Assembly (NCBI RefSeq): GCF_017875275.1
Contig: NZ_JAGGML010000001.1
Span: 3,059,001-3,123,000 of the forward strand
DNA: 64,000 nt
Source: Xanthobacter flavus
GTDB taxonomy: Bacteria > Pseudomonadota > Alphaproteobacteria > Rhizobiales > Xanthobacteraceae
Direction: 5' to 3'
Part shown: positions 25,563-33,764 of the stretch, piece by piece
Position numbering within the stretch: the first letter of the stretch is position 1
Layout: every line of letters begins with the position of its first letter
Made by a program: the position numbers and the translations under genes
Notes under the pieces: generated by a model
Told to the model about the DNA's origin: nothing
Seen by the model: only the letters and a program-made list of their open reading frames with translations
Database searches by the model: none

Positions 25563-25810
25563 AGGTGCTCTACTTCGCCTGGCTGCGCGAACGCGTGGGG
25601 CTTGCCGAGGAAGACGTTGCGCCTCCGGCCGAGGTTGCCACCGTTTCCGACCTCGCCCGATGGCTAGCGGGGCGGGACGAGGCCCATGCCCACGCCTTCG
25701 ACAATCCCGCCATCGTGCGCGCCGCCATCGACCGCCGCCATGTGAAGCCCGACGCCGCCATCGCCGGCGCGCGGGAGGTGGCCTTCTTCCCGCCCATGAC
25801 CGGGGGCTGA
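25559..25810 (+). CDS. moaD: Molybdopterin synthase small subunit MoaD
   Basis: MoaD is the ubiquitin-like sulfur carrier that supplies thiocarboxylate sulfur for molybdopterin. The 83-residue product starts KVLYFAWLRERVG and ends with the invariant Gly-Gly (FFPPMTGG), which becomes the thiocarboxylate. It begins at a GTG (25559) overlapping the pgsA stop by four bases; no other start fits. moaE follows after five bases, giving both subunits in one operon. The product would serve molybdoenzymes such as the one at 3240-5360. Confidence 0.94.
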   Translation: MKVLYFAWLRERVGLAEEDVAPPAEVATVSDLARWLAGRDEAHAHAFDNPAIVRAAIDRRHVKPDAAIAGAREVAFFPPMTGG

Positions 25811-25815
25811 GGCCC

Positions 25816-26286
25816 ATGTTCGCCGTCCGCATCCAGCGTGAGCCCTTCGACGCCGTTGCGGAAAGCGCCGCGCTGGCGGCCGGCCGGACGGATGTTGGCG
25901 CCATCGTCACCTTCACCGGCCTCTGCCGCGCCGATACCGGCCCGGACGGGACGGGCCTCGCCGCCCTGACGCTGGAGCATTATCCCGGCATGGCGGAGGA
26001 AGAGATCGAGCGCCACCTGGAAGAGGCGCGCCGCCGTTGGCCGCTCACCGGGGCCATCGTCGTGCATCGCCACGGGCGGCTGGAGCCGGGCGATCCCATC
26101 GTGTTCGTCGCCACCGCCTCGTCCCACCGCGCCGCCGCCTTCGCCGCGGCCGAATTCCTGATGGACTGGCTGAAGACCAGCGCCCCCTTCTGGAAGAAGG
26201 AGGAGCCGGCCGACGCCGCCCGCCCCGCCGGCTGGGTCGAGGCCAAGGCCAGCGACGACGCGGCCGCGGACCGCTGGCGGGGGTAG
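25816..26286 (+). CDS. moaE: Molybdopterin synthase catalytic subunit MoaE
   Basis: MoaE converts precursor Z (cPMP) to molybdopterin with MoaD. The 156-residue product contains GAIVTFTGLCR, LEHYPGMAEEEI, VVHRHGRLEPGD, ASSHRAAAFAAAEFLMDWLK, and the catalytic lysines in KTSAPFWKKE. Its ATG lies five bases after the moaD stop. The C-terminal tail (GWVEAKASDDAAADRWRG) is slightly longer than in E. coli. It is convergent with an amidase gene, four bases away. Confidence 0.95.
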   Translation: MFAVRIQREPFDAVAESAALAAGRTDVGAIVTFTGLCRADTGPDGTGLAALTLEHYPGMAEEEIERHLEEARRRWPLTGAIVVHRHGRLEPGDPIVFVATASSHRAAAFAAAEFLMDWLKTSAPFWKKEEPADAARPAGWVEAKASDDAAADRWRG

Positions 26287-26289
26287 GGG

Positions 26290-27135
26290 TCACATGAGGA
26301 AGGCGCCGTGGACCCAGCCGGTCTTCTGCGCGATGCCGGCTTCGTCGAGCACATTCACCATCACCCAATTGCCGCTTCGCTCCACGGGCTCCACGACGGT
26401 GCCGTCGGCGAGCAACTCCAGCACACCGGAGCCGACGCCAGGTCCGTTGCGCAGATTGAGGCCGGAAGGCGAGCGCACGGTCAGGGTGTTCGGCCCATCC
26501 ACGGCACGGTCGCCCAGCAGCTGATTGCGGAAGCGCGCCATGTCGAACGCCGGGCCGGGATCCCATTTGCGACCCCGGGCGATGTCGTCGTGACCGAGGA
26601 TGGTGTCGACCCTGTAGGTCTTCACCAACTCCCGCGCGATGCCCATGGCGGTGGCGATCTGCGCCTGCGGATAGGGCTCCCAGCCGATTGGCGCGTCCGT
26701 GGGCAGGTAGGGGTTCCCATTCTTGTGCGGGGCGATGAACGGCTCGGGGATGGGCACGCCCGTATAGGACGACCAGCCCGCCCCGCTGCGCTTGAGATAG
26801 CCCCAGTTGGCGAGCTCGATCCCGAACGACTTGTTGTTGAAGGACGTGAGCCCGCCCCAGGAGGATTCCCCGGCGTGATTGGCGGCCGTGTCGAAATCCA
26901 CGCACTGGATGACTGTGCCGTCGCGATCAACCACGACGTGCGCCGAGACCTTTTTCGGGCCGTCGCGAAACCACTCGGCGCTGGATTTCGCCGAAGCCCC
27001 GTAGGTGAAGTGCATGATGAGGATCGACGGCTGGCGTGCGAAGGCGCCGCCGGTGTTCTGCGCGGGCGACATGATCCGCGTGACGAGCCGGCCGTTCTCG
27101 ATCAGCCGGTGACGTTGGTCGATGGTGAAAGCCAT
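26290..27135 (-). CDS. N-acetylmuramoyl-L-alanine amidase with C-terminal SH3 domain
   Basis: The 281-residue protein has an amidase_2 (AmpD/PGRP-like) domain over about residues 20-195. The likely zinc ligands are His in ILIMHFTYG, a His in the SHxx-like central part, and the Asp of GHDDIARGRKWDPGPAF. An SH3_3-type domain follows at about 210-281 (LNLRNGPGVGSGVLELL, GWVHGAF), a wall-binding module. No signal peptide is visible after the ATG at 27135, which has GGGGG upstream. It may recycle muropeptides in the cytoplasm like AmpD, or be a phage-type lysin remnant; the SH3 module is unusual for AmpD. Confidence 0.82.
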   Translation of the reverse strand: MAFTIDQRHRLIENGRLVTRIMSPAQNTGGAFARQPSILIMHFTYGASAKSSAEWFRDGPKKVSAHVVVDRDGTVIQCVDFDTAANHAGESSWGGLTSFNNKSFGIELANWGYLKRSGAGWSSYTGVPIPEPFIAPHKNGNPYLPTDAPIGWEPYPQAQIATAMGIARELVKTYRVDTILGHDDIARGRKWDPGPAFDMARFRNQLLGDRAVDGPNTLTVRSPSGLNLRNGPGVGSGVLELLADGTVVEPVERSGNWVMVNVLDEAGIAQKTGWVHGAFLM

Positions 27136-27390
27136 GGGTGCCCCCTGTTGCGTCCCAACGGCTATGCAATCATTAAGTGTAGATAATGGTAAGATCAATC
27201 TTAAGCATATGTCGCGTTCGTGATCCGGCAGCCACACCGTCCGGCCTTGAGCGCTTCCGCTCCGGCCCCCTTCCGCCCCGGCCCCCTTGCGCCGCGGCAT
27301 CGGCCGCGTCTATGAAAACGGACGCTCGCTTTTCAAGAACCGGCAAACGGTCCCCGCGCAGGTGAGAGAAACGTTACCGGGAATAACTTC

Positions 27391-28158
27391 ATGGATTTCC
27401 GCGTCTCGCTGGACGGGCGCTCCGCGTTGGTGACGGGAGCGTCCGGCGGTCTTGGTGCGTATTTCGCCGGTCGGCTGGCGGCCTCGGGCGCGAAGGTCGC
27501 GCTCGCCGCGCGCCGTGCCGAGGCCTGCGCCGCCCTCGCCGACGAAATCAACGCCGCCGGCGGCACGGCGATCGCCGTCGCCCTGGACGTGACCGACCCC
27601 GCCTCGGCGCCCGCCGCCGTCGCCGCCACGGTCAAGGCTTTCGGAGGCCTCGACATCCTCGTGAACAATGCCGGCGTCACCGGCACCACGCCGCTCATGG
27701 ACGAGACGGCCGAGGATTTCGGCCGCATCATCGACACCAACCTCAAGGGCTCCTTCCTCGTCGCCCAGGCGGCGGCGCGGGCCATGGCCGAGGCGAAGAG
27801 CGGCGGCTCCATCATCAATGTCGCCTCCATCCTCGGTCTGCGTGTCGCCGGGCAGGTGGCGGCCTATGCGGCATCCAAGGCGGCGCTGGTGCAGCTCACC
27901 AAGTCCATGGCGCTGGATTGGGCGCGCCATTCCATCCGCGCCAATGCCTTGTGCCCGGGCTATGTGGAGACCGACCTCAACCGCGACTTCTTCGCCACCG
28001 AGGCGGGGCAGGCGCTGGTGCGGCGCATCCCCACCCGGCGGCTCGGCGCTCTGGCTGATCTGGAGGGCCCGCTCCTGTTCCTCAGTTCCGATGCCTCTGC
28101 CTACGTGACGGGCACGACGCTGGTGGTCGATGGCGGCCACCTCGTCTCCTCGCTTTGA
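27391..28158 (+). CDS. Short-chain dehydrogenase/reductase
   Basis: This 255-residue classical SDR binds NAD(P) through ALVTGASGGLGAYFA. The catalytic tetrad is visible: NNAGVTG region Asn, Ser in INVASILGL, and Tyr/Lys in AYAASKAAL. CPGYVETDLN and YVTGTTLVVDGGH complete the fold. It lies upstream of a CoA-transferase pair on the same strand (85-bp gap), which hints at a 3-hydroxyacyl or ketone-body route (3-hydroxybutyrate dehydrogenase-like), but the sequence alone does not fix the substrate. Confidence 0.88.
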   Translation: MDFRVSLDGRSALVTGASGGLGAYFAGRLAASGAKVALAARRAEACAALADEINAAGGTAIAVALDVTDPASAPAAVAATVKAFGGLDILVNNAGVTGTTPLMDETAEDFGRIIDTNLKGSFLVAQAAARAMAEAKSGGSIINVASILGLRVAGQVAAYAASKAALVQLTKSMALDWARHSIRANALCPGYVETDLNRDFFATEAGQALVRRIPTRRLGALADLEGPLLFLSSDASAYVTGTTLVVDGGHLVSSL

Positions 28159-28243
28159 TTGCGCTGCGGACCCGCTTCCGCTTCGCCTCATGTCCCAATA
28201 AGTTCATCTCGATGCCAGCGCCCCAGGGAGCGCCCAGGAGGAA

Positions 28244-28960
28244 GTGATGCGACACAAGGTGTATCCGGACGCAAAGAGTGCCCTGGAGGGCATCGTTTCG
28301 GACGGCATGACGGTCATGGCGGGCGGCTTCGGCCTGTGCGGCATCGCCGAGAACCTGATCGCGGCGATCCGCGACCTCGGCCCCAAGCACCTCACCGTGG
28401 TGTCCAACAATTGCGGCGTGGACGATTTCGGCCTCGGCATCCTGCTCGCCAACGGCCAGATCAAGAAGATGATCTCGTCCTACGTGGGTGAGAACAAGCT
28501 GTTCGAGAAGCTTTATCTCGGCGGCGAGCTGGAGCTGGAATTCAATCCGCAGGGCACGCTGGCCGAGCGCATCCGCGCCGGCGGCGCCGGCATCGCCGGC
28601 TTCTACACCAAGACCGGCTACGGCACGATCATCGCCGAGGGCAAGCCGACCCGCGAGTTCAACGGCCAGCATTACGTGCTGGAGACCGGCCTCGTCGCCG
28701 ACCTCTCCATCATCAAGGCGTGGAAGGCCGACAAGGAAGGCAACCTGATCTATCGGAAGACCGCGCGGAACTTCAATCCGATGATGGCCACCGCCGGCAA
28801 GATCACCGTCGTCGAGGTGGAGGAACTGGTGGAGATCGGCGAGCTCGATCCCGAGAACATCCACACCCCCGGCATCTATGTGGACCGCATCGTGGTCGAG
28901 GTCGGCGCCGAGAAGCGCATCGAGAAGGTGACCACCCGCAAGCGCGAAGAGGTGAAGTGA
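28244..28960 (+). CDS. scoA: 3-oxoacid (succinyl-CoA:acetoacetate) CoA-transferase subunit A
   Basis: Subunit A of the CoA-transferase that activates acetoacetate with succinyl-CoA. The 238-residue product has [35 protein letters not shown], and [22 protein letters not shown] (here cut), then [16 protein letters not shown] and [17 protein letters not shown]. It overlaps subunit B by one base (TGATG). Transfer chemistry uses the Glu in subunit B. The function fits ketone-body or polyhydroxybutyrate breakdown. Confidence 0.94.
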   Translation: MMRHKVYPDAKSALEGIVSDGMTVMAGGFGLCGIAENLIAAIRDLGPKHLTVVSNNCGVDDFGLGILLANGQIKKMISSYVGENKLFEKLYLGGELELEFNPQGTLAERIRAGGAGIAGFYTKTGYGTIIAEGKPTREFNGQHYVLETGLVADLSIIKAWKADKEGNLIYRKTARNFNPMMATAGKITVVEVEELVEIGELDPENIHTPGIYVDRIVVEVGAEKRIEKVTTRKREEVK

Positions 28961-29604
28961 TGGCCTGGACCCGTGAGCAGATGGCGGCCCGCGCCGCCCA
29001 GCAGATCCGCGACGGCTTCTACGTGAACCTCGGCATCGGCATCCCCACCCTCGTCGCCAACGCGCTGCCGCCCGGCATGACCGTGAGCTTCCAGAGCGAG
29101 AACGGCATGCTCGGCATCGGCCCCTTCCCCTATGAGGGCGAGGAGGACCCCGATCTCATCAATGCCGGCAAGCAGACCGTGACCGAGGTGCCGGACACCT
29201 CTTATTTCTCCTCGTCCGATTCGTTCGCCATGATCCGCGGCGGACACATGGACCTCTCCATCCTCGGCTCCATGCAGGTGTCCGAGCAGGGCGACATCGC
29301 CAATTGGATGGTGCCCGGCAAGATGGTGAAGGGCATGGGCGGCGCCATGGACCTCGTGGCCGGCGCCAAGGAAGTCATCGTGCTCATGGAGCATGTGGAG
29401 AAGTCCGGCGCGCCCAAGCTGGTCACGCGCTGCACGCTGCCCCTCACCGGGACGCATGTGACCGACTTCGTGATTACCGACCTCGCCGTGTTCGAGTTCA
29501 CCAAGCGTGGCGGCACGCTGGTGCTGAAGGAACTGGCGCCGGGCGTCACCCTCGACGAGATCAAGGCCAAGACCGAGGCGAAGTTCGAGGTCGGGCTCGC
29601 CTGA
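28960..29604 (+). CDS. scoB: 3-oxoacid CoA-transferase subunit B
   Basis: The 214-residue catalytic subunit begins [19 protein letters not shown] and has VNLGIGIPTLVAN. The catalytic Glu is in SENGMLGIGP, and GGHMDLSILGSMQVSEQGD and KMVKGMGGAMDLVAG are family blocks. Its ATG shares one base with the subunit A stop, so both are translated together. A strong terminator lies 27 bases after the stop. Confidence 0.95.
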   Translation: MAWTREQMAARAAQQIRDGFYVNLGIGIPTLVANALPPGMTVSFQSENGMLGIGPFPYEGEEDPDLINAGKQTVTEVPDTSYFSSSDSFAMIRGGHMDLSILGSMQVSEQGDIANWMVPGKMVKGMGGAMDLVAGAKEVIVLMEHVEKSGAPKLVTRCTLPLTGTHVTDFVITDLAVFEFTKRGGTLVLKELAPGVTLDEIKAKTEAKFEVGLA

Positions 29605-29628
29605 TCGCGCGCCACGAGAACGGTTCGG

Positions 29629-29656
29629 AAAGGCGCCCTCGGGGGCGCCTTTTTCG
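29629..29656 (+). terminator. Intrinsic terminator after the CoA-transferase operon
   Basis: AGGCGCCC-TCGG-GGGCGCCT followed by TTTTCGTTT is a canonical terminator. It also separates this operon from the convergent deacetylase gene, 13 bases away. Confidence 0.9.
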
Positions 29657-29668
29657 TTTGGGGGAGCT

Positions 29669-30520
29669 TCAGGCGGCGGCTTTTCCAGCGTTGCCGAGAG
29701 CCGGCAGAGCGAGGCTCACGTCGGCGGCATCGAGGATGGCGCGCCACTGCGGCCCGCGCAGCACGCCGTATTCCACCTCCCGCTGGTGGGTGAGAGGATC
29801 GCGGGCGACGAGCGGGTCGTCCACCCGGCCGGGATGGACCATCACCAGCCCGCCGTCCGGGACGCCGGCGAGGAAATGGCCGAGCAGCGTCGCGAAATCA
29901 TGGTCGCCGGAGAAATCGTAGGCGCCGCCGAAGCCCCGGTTGGTGGCGAGCCCCGCGCGGGCCGCATCGCGGGCGAAGCCGGCGGAGAAGGCGCCAATCA
30001 GCCGGCCCTTGATGTCGAGGCCGTTGAGCGCGCCGCGCGCGGGCGTCACGTCCCGCAGGAAGGCGTGGGGGGCGTGGCGGGCGGTGGCGGCAATCACCGC
30101 CGTCCGGATCACCGGCAGCACATGGACGTGCTGGTGGCCGTCCACATGGTCCGGCGGGCGGCCAAAGGCGTCGTGGAAGGCGGCGAACTGCGCCTCCACC
30201 TCGGCCGCGACCGCCTTGGCATCGAGCCGGCGCGAGAGTGCCGAGAGCAGCAGCTTTGGCAGGGAGGCGAAGGTGCCGGATGGCTCGGCCATGCCGGCGG
30301 TCAACGGCGCGAAGGCCCCGGTGAGGGTGACATGCAGGCCGATGCTGGCGCCCGTGTCCGCCGCCGCATCGTCGAGCGCCCGCGCGGCGGGGGCGAGGCC
30401 GTCGAACACGGTCATCACCGAGGTGGCGTTGATCCGACGGTCGGCGATCAACGCCGCGATGGCCTCGGAGACTCCGGGGGAAATGGCGTAGTCGTCGGCA
30501 CAGAGGATGACGCGCTTCAT
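29669..30520 (-). CDS. ChbG/HpnK-family (YdjC) carbohydrate deacetylase
   Basis: The 283-residue enzyme belongs to the YdjC/ChbG/HpnK metal-dependent deacetylases. It starts KRVILCADDYAISPGVSEAI with the metal-binding Asp pair, has IGLHVTLTG with a metal His, HVDGHQHVHVLPVI with two further His, and MVHPGRVDDP at the C-terminus. The family removes N-acetyl groups from amino sugars. The start at 30520 overlaps the stop of the upstream glycosyltransferase by four bases (ATGA). No hopanoid genes are nearby, so a hopanoid role is not supported. A lipid-linked amino sugar is a reasonable inferred substrate. Confidence 0.85.
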   Translation of the reverse strand: MKRVILCADDYAISPGVSEAIAALIADRRINATSVMTVFDGLAPAARALDDAAADTGASIGLHVTLTGAFAPLTAGMAEPSGTFASLPKLLLSALSRRLDAKAVAAEVEAQFAAFHDAFGRPPDHVDGHQHVHVLPVIRTAVIAATARHAPHAFLRDVTPARGALNGLDIKGRLIGAFSAGFARDAARAGLATNRGFGGAYDFSGDHDFATLLGHFLAGVPDGGLVMVHPGRVDDPLVARDPLTHQREVEYGVLRGPQWRAILDAADVSLALPALGNAGKAAA

Positions 30521-31551
30521 GGCTCCCCCCGCGAGGCAAGCACCGCCGGATGGGAAATCACCTGCGCCTGTCCATGCCCGGGCAGCTCCAGCCCCGCCTC
30601 GGGCGCGCGGTTGAAGACGTGGTCGGCCACATAATAGACCGGCCGCGCCTTGATCTCGGACAGGATGCGGGCGATGTACTCGCCCATCAGCCCCATCACC
30701 AGCAATTGCGTGCCGCCGATCACCATCAGGCCCACGACGATGGACGGATAGCCGGGCAAGGGAATGCCCCACACCAGGCGCTCCACCACGATCCAGCCGC
30801 CGTAAAACAGGGCGAGGCCCGCCAGCGCCGCGCCGAACAGGGCGGCGAGCCGGAGGGGGGCAGGGGAGAAGGAGGTCAAAGCCTCCATGGACAGGCCGAG
30901 CAGCCGCAGGAAATTGAACGAGGTCGAGCCATGCGCCCGGGCGGCCGGGCGATAGGGCACGGCCACCTGCCGGAAGCCGATCCAGCTGGTCAGTCCCTTG
31001 AAGAAGCGGTTGCGCTCGGGCATCCGCCGCAAGGCCGCCGCGGCACGCGGAGACAGGATGCGGAAATCGGCCGCGTCTTCGGGAATGGGCGTGGCGGCGC
31101 CGAAATTCAGCAGCCTGTAGAAGATGCGCACGAAGGTGCGCCGGCTCGCGGCCTCGTCGGAGCGGTCCGCCTTCACCGCATAGGCTACGTCCCAGCCCTC
31201 ATCCCGCCACAGGCCGATGAAGGTCGGGATCATCTCCGGCGGATGCTGGCCGTCGCCGTCCATGAACATCACCGCGTCGCCCCGGGCATGGTCGTGACCG
31301 GCCATGAGGGCGGCTTCCTTGCCATAGTTGCGGCTCAGCGCCACCACCTGCACGTCCACCCGTTCATGCGGGAGGGACGCGGCGATCGCGGCGGAGCCGT
31401 CGCGGCTGCCGTCGTCCACATAGACGATCTCGATCCGCATCCCGCGCCGCTCGGCCTCTGCCGCTGCGATCGACGTGACGCGATCGTGGAACTCCGGCAG
31501 GCCGGCCGCCTCATTGTAGAGCGGTATTACGATGCTCAAATCTGGTGTCAT
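30517..31551 (-). CDS. Membrane-bound GT2 glycosyltransferase (ArnC/GtrB/DPM1-like)
   Basis: The 344-residue protein has an N-terminal GT-A domain (DLSIVIPLYNEAAGLPEF, VYVDDGSRDGSAA, ALSRNYGKEAALMAGHDHA, the DGDGQHPPE metal site, and the RNRFFKGLTSWIGF region) and two C-terminal membrane helices (about residues 225-255 and 265-300). This is the ArnC/GtrB group, which moves a sugar from a nucleotide to undecaprenyl phosphate on the cytoplasmic side. It overlaps the downstream deacetylase gene. By analogy with ArnC-ArnD, the pair may make a deacylated lipid-linked amino sugar for lipopolysaccharide. Confidence 0.9.
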   Translation of the reverse strand: MTPDLSIVIPLYNEAAGLPEFHDRVTSIAAAEAERRGMRIEIVYVDDGSRDGSAAIAASLPHERVDVQVVALSRNYGKEAALMAGHDHARGDAVMFMDGDGQHPPEMIPTFIGLWRDEGWDVAYAVKADRSDEAASRRTFVRIFYRLLNFGAATPIPEDAADFRILSPRAAAALRRMPERNRFFKGLTSWIGFRQVAVPYRPAARAHGSTSFNFLRLLGLSMEALTSFSPAPLRLAALFGAALAGLALFYGGWIVVERLVWGIPLPGYPSIVVGLMVIGGTQLLVMGLMGEYIARILSEIKARPVYYVADHVFNRAPEAGLELPGHGQAQVISHPAVLASRGEP

Positions 31552-31705
31552 GATACTGCCATCGATCCCGCGCCGGGGATTGAAACCGCATGTAGCCGGG
31601 CCTGCGCGAATTTGCGCAAAAATTTTTCGGATGGGCGGGAACCGCAGGTCGAAGCCGGCGTTTCCTCATCAGCGCGATCATCCCCCCAAGTGATCGTGCC
31701 ATTGG

Positions 31706-31734
31706 CGCGGCCGCTTTCCCCCAAAGCGGCCGCG
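31706..31734. other. Perfect 12-bp stem-loop in the gap before the universal stress gene
   Basis: CGCGGCCGCTTT-CCCCC-AAAGCGGCCGCG is a perfect 12-bp inverted repeat with a C5 loop (G5 on the other strand). It lies in the 342-bp gap between the divergent GT2 and universal stress genes. There is no T tract, so it is not a usual terminator; it could be a leader structure or a protein site. I see no gene in the rest of this gap (31552-31893), apart from an AT-rich pocket around 31603-31628 with a small imperfect hairpin. Confidence 0.6.
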
Positions 31735-31893
31735 TCGTCATTTCTGGGGTGCATGGGCCTGATCCGGTCATTTCCTGCCGCGCTCACGCGGCCCCGAAGA
31801 CCGGAGCCGATTGCGCCACATCAAGACCTGAGACTTTGGGCGAGTTTAGGGTAAGGTCGCGTCGTTCAAACGGCCGAACGGGGGCCTTCCCAT

Positions 31894-32724
31894 ATGATTC
31901 GCGACATTCTGGTCAATCTCGCCCAAGGGGTCGAGACGGACGTCGCCTGCGACTACGCGGCGAGCCTTGCCGCCAGCTTCGGTGCGCACCTCACCGGCCT
32001 GTCGGTGGCCTATGAGATCGACGTGCCGCCCTTTTACATGGGCGCTCTGCCGACAGACTTCATCGATGCCCAGGTGCTGGAGAACCAGGCCGCCGCCGAA
32101 AAGGCGGCTGCGCGCTTCTCCGCCGCCGCCGCGGCCGCGGGCCTGTCGCACGAGGTGCGCAGCCTGTCCGCCTCGCTTGGGGTCGCCGCCAACAGCTTCG
32201 CGGAACTGGCGCGGCTTTATGACCTCACGGTCGTTGCCCAGCCCGATCCCGACCGGCCCGGCCCGGAAGAGGTGATCTCCGAGACGGTGCTGATGGAGTC
32301 CGGCCGCGCCGTGCTCGTCGTGCCCTACGTGCAGACCAAGCCCTTCACCGCCGAGCGGGCGGTGGTGGCCTGGGACGGCAGCCGCCCGGCCGCGCGCGCC
32401 CTTGCCGAGGCCCTGCCCCTGCTGCACCGCACCAAGGTGGTGGAGATTTTCCGTGTGGTCACCCATCCCGACGACGAGGACGTCGCCGGTGCGGACGTGG
32501 CCCGCCATCTGTCGCGCCATGGCCTGACCGCCACCGTGCGGAAGTTGCCCGTTGGCTCGGGTGAATCCGTGGCCTCGGCCATTCTGAACGAGGTCTCCGA
32601 CCAGGGCGCCGACCTCGTCGTGATGGGCGGCTACAACCATTCCCGCCTGCGCGAGATGATCATCGGCGGCGTCACGCGGGAAATCCTCAACACCATGACG
32701 GTCCCGGTGCTGATGGCCCACTGA
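31894..32724 (+). CDS. Tandem universal stress protein (UspA family)
   Basis: The 276-residue protein carries two UspA-like domains. The first (about 1-145) is degenerate in its nucleotide site. The second (about 150-276) ends with the ATP-binding pattern GGYNHSRLREMIIGGVTREI, matching G-2x-G-9x-G-S/T. Tandem UspE-like proteins bind ATP and support stress survival; exact function is unknown. It stands alone with a long upstream gap and a strong bidirectional terminator downstream. Confidence 0.9.
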   Translation: MIRDILVNLAQGVETDVACDYAASLAASFGAHLTGLSVAYEIDVPPFYMGALPTDFIDAQVLENQAAAEKAAARFSAAAAAAGLSHEVRSLSASLGVAANSFAELARLYDLTVVAQPDPDRPGPEEVISETVLMESGRAVLVVPYVQTKPFTAERAVVAWDGSRPAARALAEALPLLHRTKVVEIFRVVTHPDDEDVAGADVARHLSRHGLTATVRKLPVGSGESVASAILNEVSDQGADLVVMGGYNHSRLREMIIGGVTREILNTMTVPVLMAH

Positions 32725-32748
32725 GGCCGCTCAGACCGGACTGAAACA

Positions 32749-32778
32749 AAAATGCCCCGGCCTTGGCCGGGGCATTTT
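32749..32778. terminator. Bidirectional terminator between the universal stress gene and trcR
   Basis: AAAATGCCCCGGCC-TT-GGCCGGGGCATTTT is a perfect 14-bp inverted repeat with terminal A and T runs on both sides. It serves both convergent genes. Confidence 0.9.
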
Positions 32779-32806
32779 CGTATGCACAGAGGTGTTCGGG
32801 CGAGGA

Positions 32807-33511
32807 TCAGTCCTCGTCGTCCTCGGCCTCGTTCTTCTTGGAGCCGCCGAGCTTGGCGAACACGGTCTCGAGGTCGAGGCTCTCGCGCCCCTTGCGCGGC
32901 TCTTCCTCATGCTCGTCATGGCCGGTGGTCACATCGGCGGGCAGCAGGGTGGCGCCGCGATCCTCATGGCCGGCGGTGGCCGGACGGTCCTTGGCGGCGC
33001 GCTGGACTTCCAGGTCGAGGTCGATCTGGCTGCACAGGCCGAGCGTCACCGGGTCCATGGGGGAGAGCTGGGGCGAATTCCAGTGGGTCCGGTCACGGAT
33101 GGACTGGATGGTCGCCTTGGTCGTGCCGACCAGGCGGATGATCTGCGCGTCCTTCAGCTCGGCATGGTTGCGCAGCAGCCAGAGGATGGCGTTGGGCCGG
33201 TCGTGGCGACGCGACACCGGGGTATAGCGCGGGCCGCGACGCTTCTTCTGCTCGGGCAGGCGCACCTTGGGGTCGAGCAGGCGGAGCCGCCGGTTGTGGT
33301 CCTTCTCCGCGAGGGTGATCTCGTCGCGGGAGAGCTGGCCGGTGGAGATGGGATCGAGCCCCTTGATCCCCTGCGCCACCTCGCCGTCGGCGATGCCCTT
33401 CACCTCAAGCGGGTGGAGCTTGCAGAAGTCGCCGATCTGCTCGAAGGAGAGCGCCGTATTGTCCACGAGCCAGACGGCGGTGGCCTTGGGCATCAAAGGT
33501 ACGTTCGACAT
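32807..33511 (-). CDS. trcR: DUF1013 protein, cell-cycle transcriptional regulator TrcR
   Basis: The 234-residue protein has the alphaproteobacterial DUF1013 fold. Conserved pieces are MPKATAVWLVDNTALSFEQI, DFCKLHPLEVKGIADGEVAQ, RRGPRYTPVSRRHDRPNAI, LWLLRNHAELKDAQIIRLVG and TIQSIRDRTHW, with helix-turn-helix-like segments. The C-terminus is acidic and low-complexity (KKNEAEDDED). TrcR-type proteins associate with RNA polymerase in Caulobacter relatives and affect cell-cycle genes; the role here is by family. It is a single gene with a strong terminator. Confidence 0.9.
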   Translation of the reverse strand: MSNVPLMPKATAVWLVDNTALSFEQIGDFCKLHPLEVKGIADGEVAQGIKGLDPISTGQLSRDEITLAEKDHNRRLRLLDPKVRLPEQKKRRGPRYTPVSRRHDRPNAILWLLRNHAELKDAQIIRLVGTTKATIQSIRDRTHWNSPQLSPMDPVTLGLCSQIDLDLEVQRAAKDRPATAGHEDRGATLLPADVTTGHDEHEEEPRKGRESLDLETVFAKLGGSKKNEAEDDED

Positions 33512-33741
33512 GACGGCCTCTTCGGCTTGTTGGTCTATCGGGCCCGTCGGACTGGGACGCGCCGGTCATGGAAAGAATGGGCCGGGCATATGCGTCTTCG
33601 CCTGGCCACCCCGGCTTCGGGGCGGACCGCGGAATGCATCGCATGTGTCCGGGATAGCGCCAACATAAGGCGACGGGGCAGAAGTTGCAATTGCCGTGGC
33701 GTGCCGGGCCAGGAATTCGCCGCCGAAGCTTGACACCGGCC

Positions 33742-33750
33742 AAAGGAGGT
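33742..33750 (+). promoter_or_regulatory. Near-perfect Shine-Dalgarno site placed far from the ispH ATG
   Basis: AAAGGAGGT matches the 16S 3-prime end closely but ends 14 bases before the ATG at 33765. An in-frame ATT codon at 33756-33758 has five-base spacing. Either a long spacer is used or translation starts three codons earlier at a rare ATT. Confidence 0.5.
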
Positions 33751-33764
33751 CGCCAATTCGCGCC

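Noticed and set aside
29669..30520. Hopanoid biosynthesis gene hpnK
   Set aside because: The fold matches, but no squalene-hopene cyclase or other hpn gene is near; the overlapping GT2 gives a better context.
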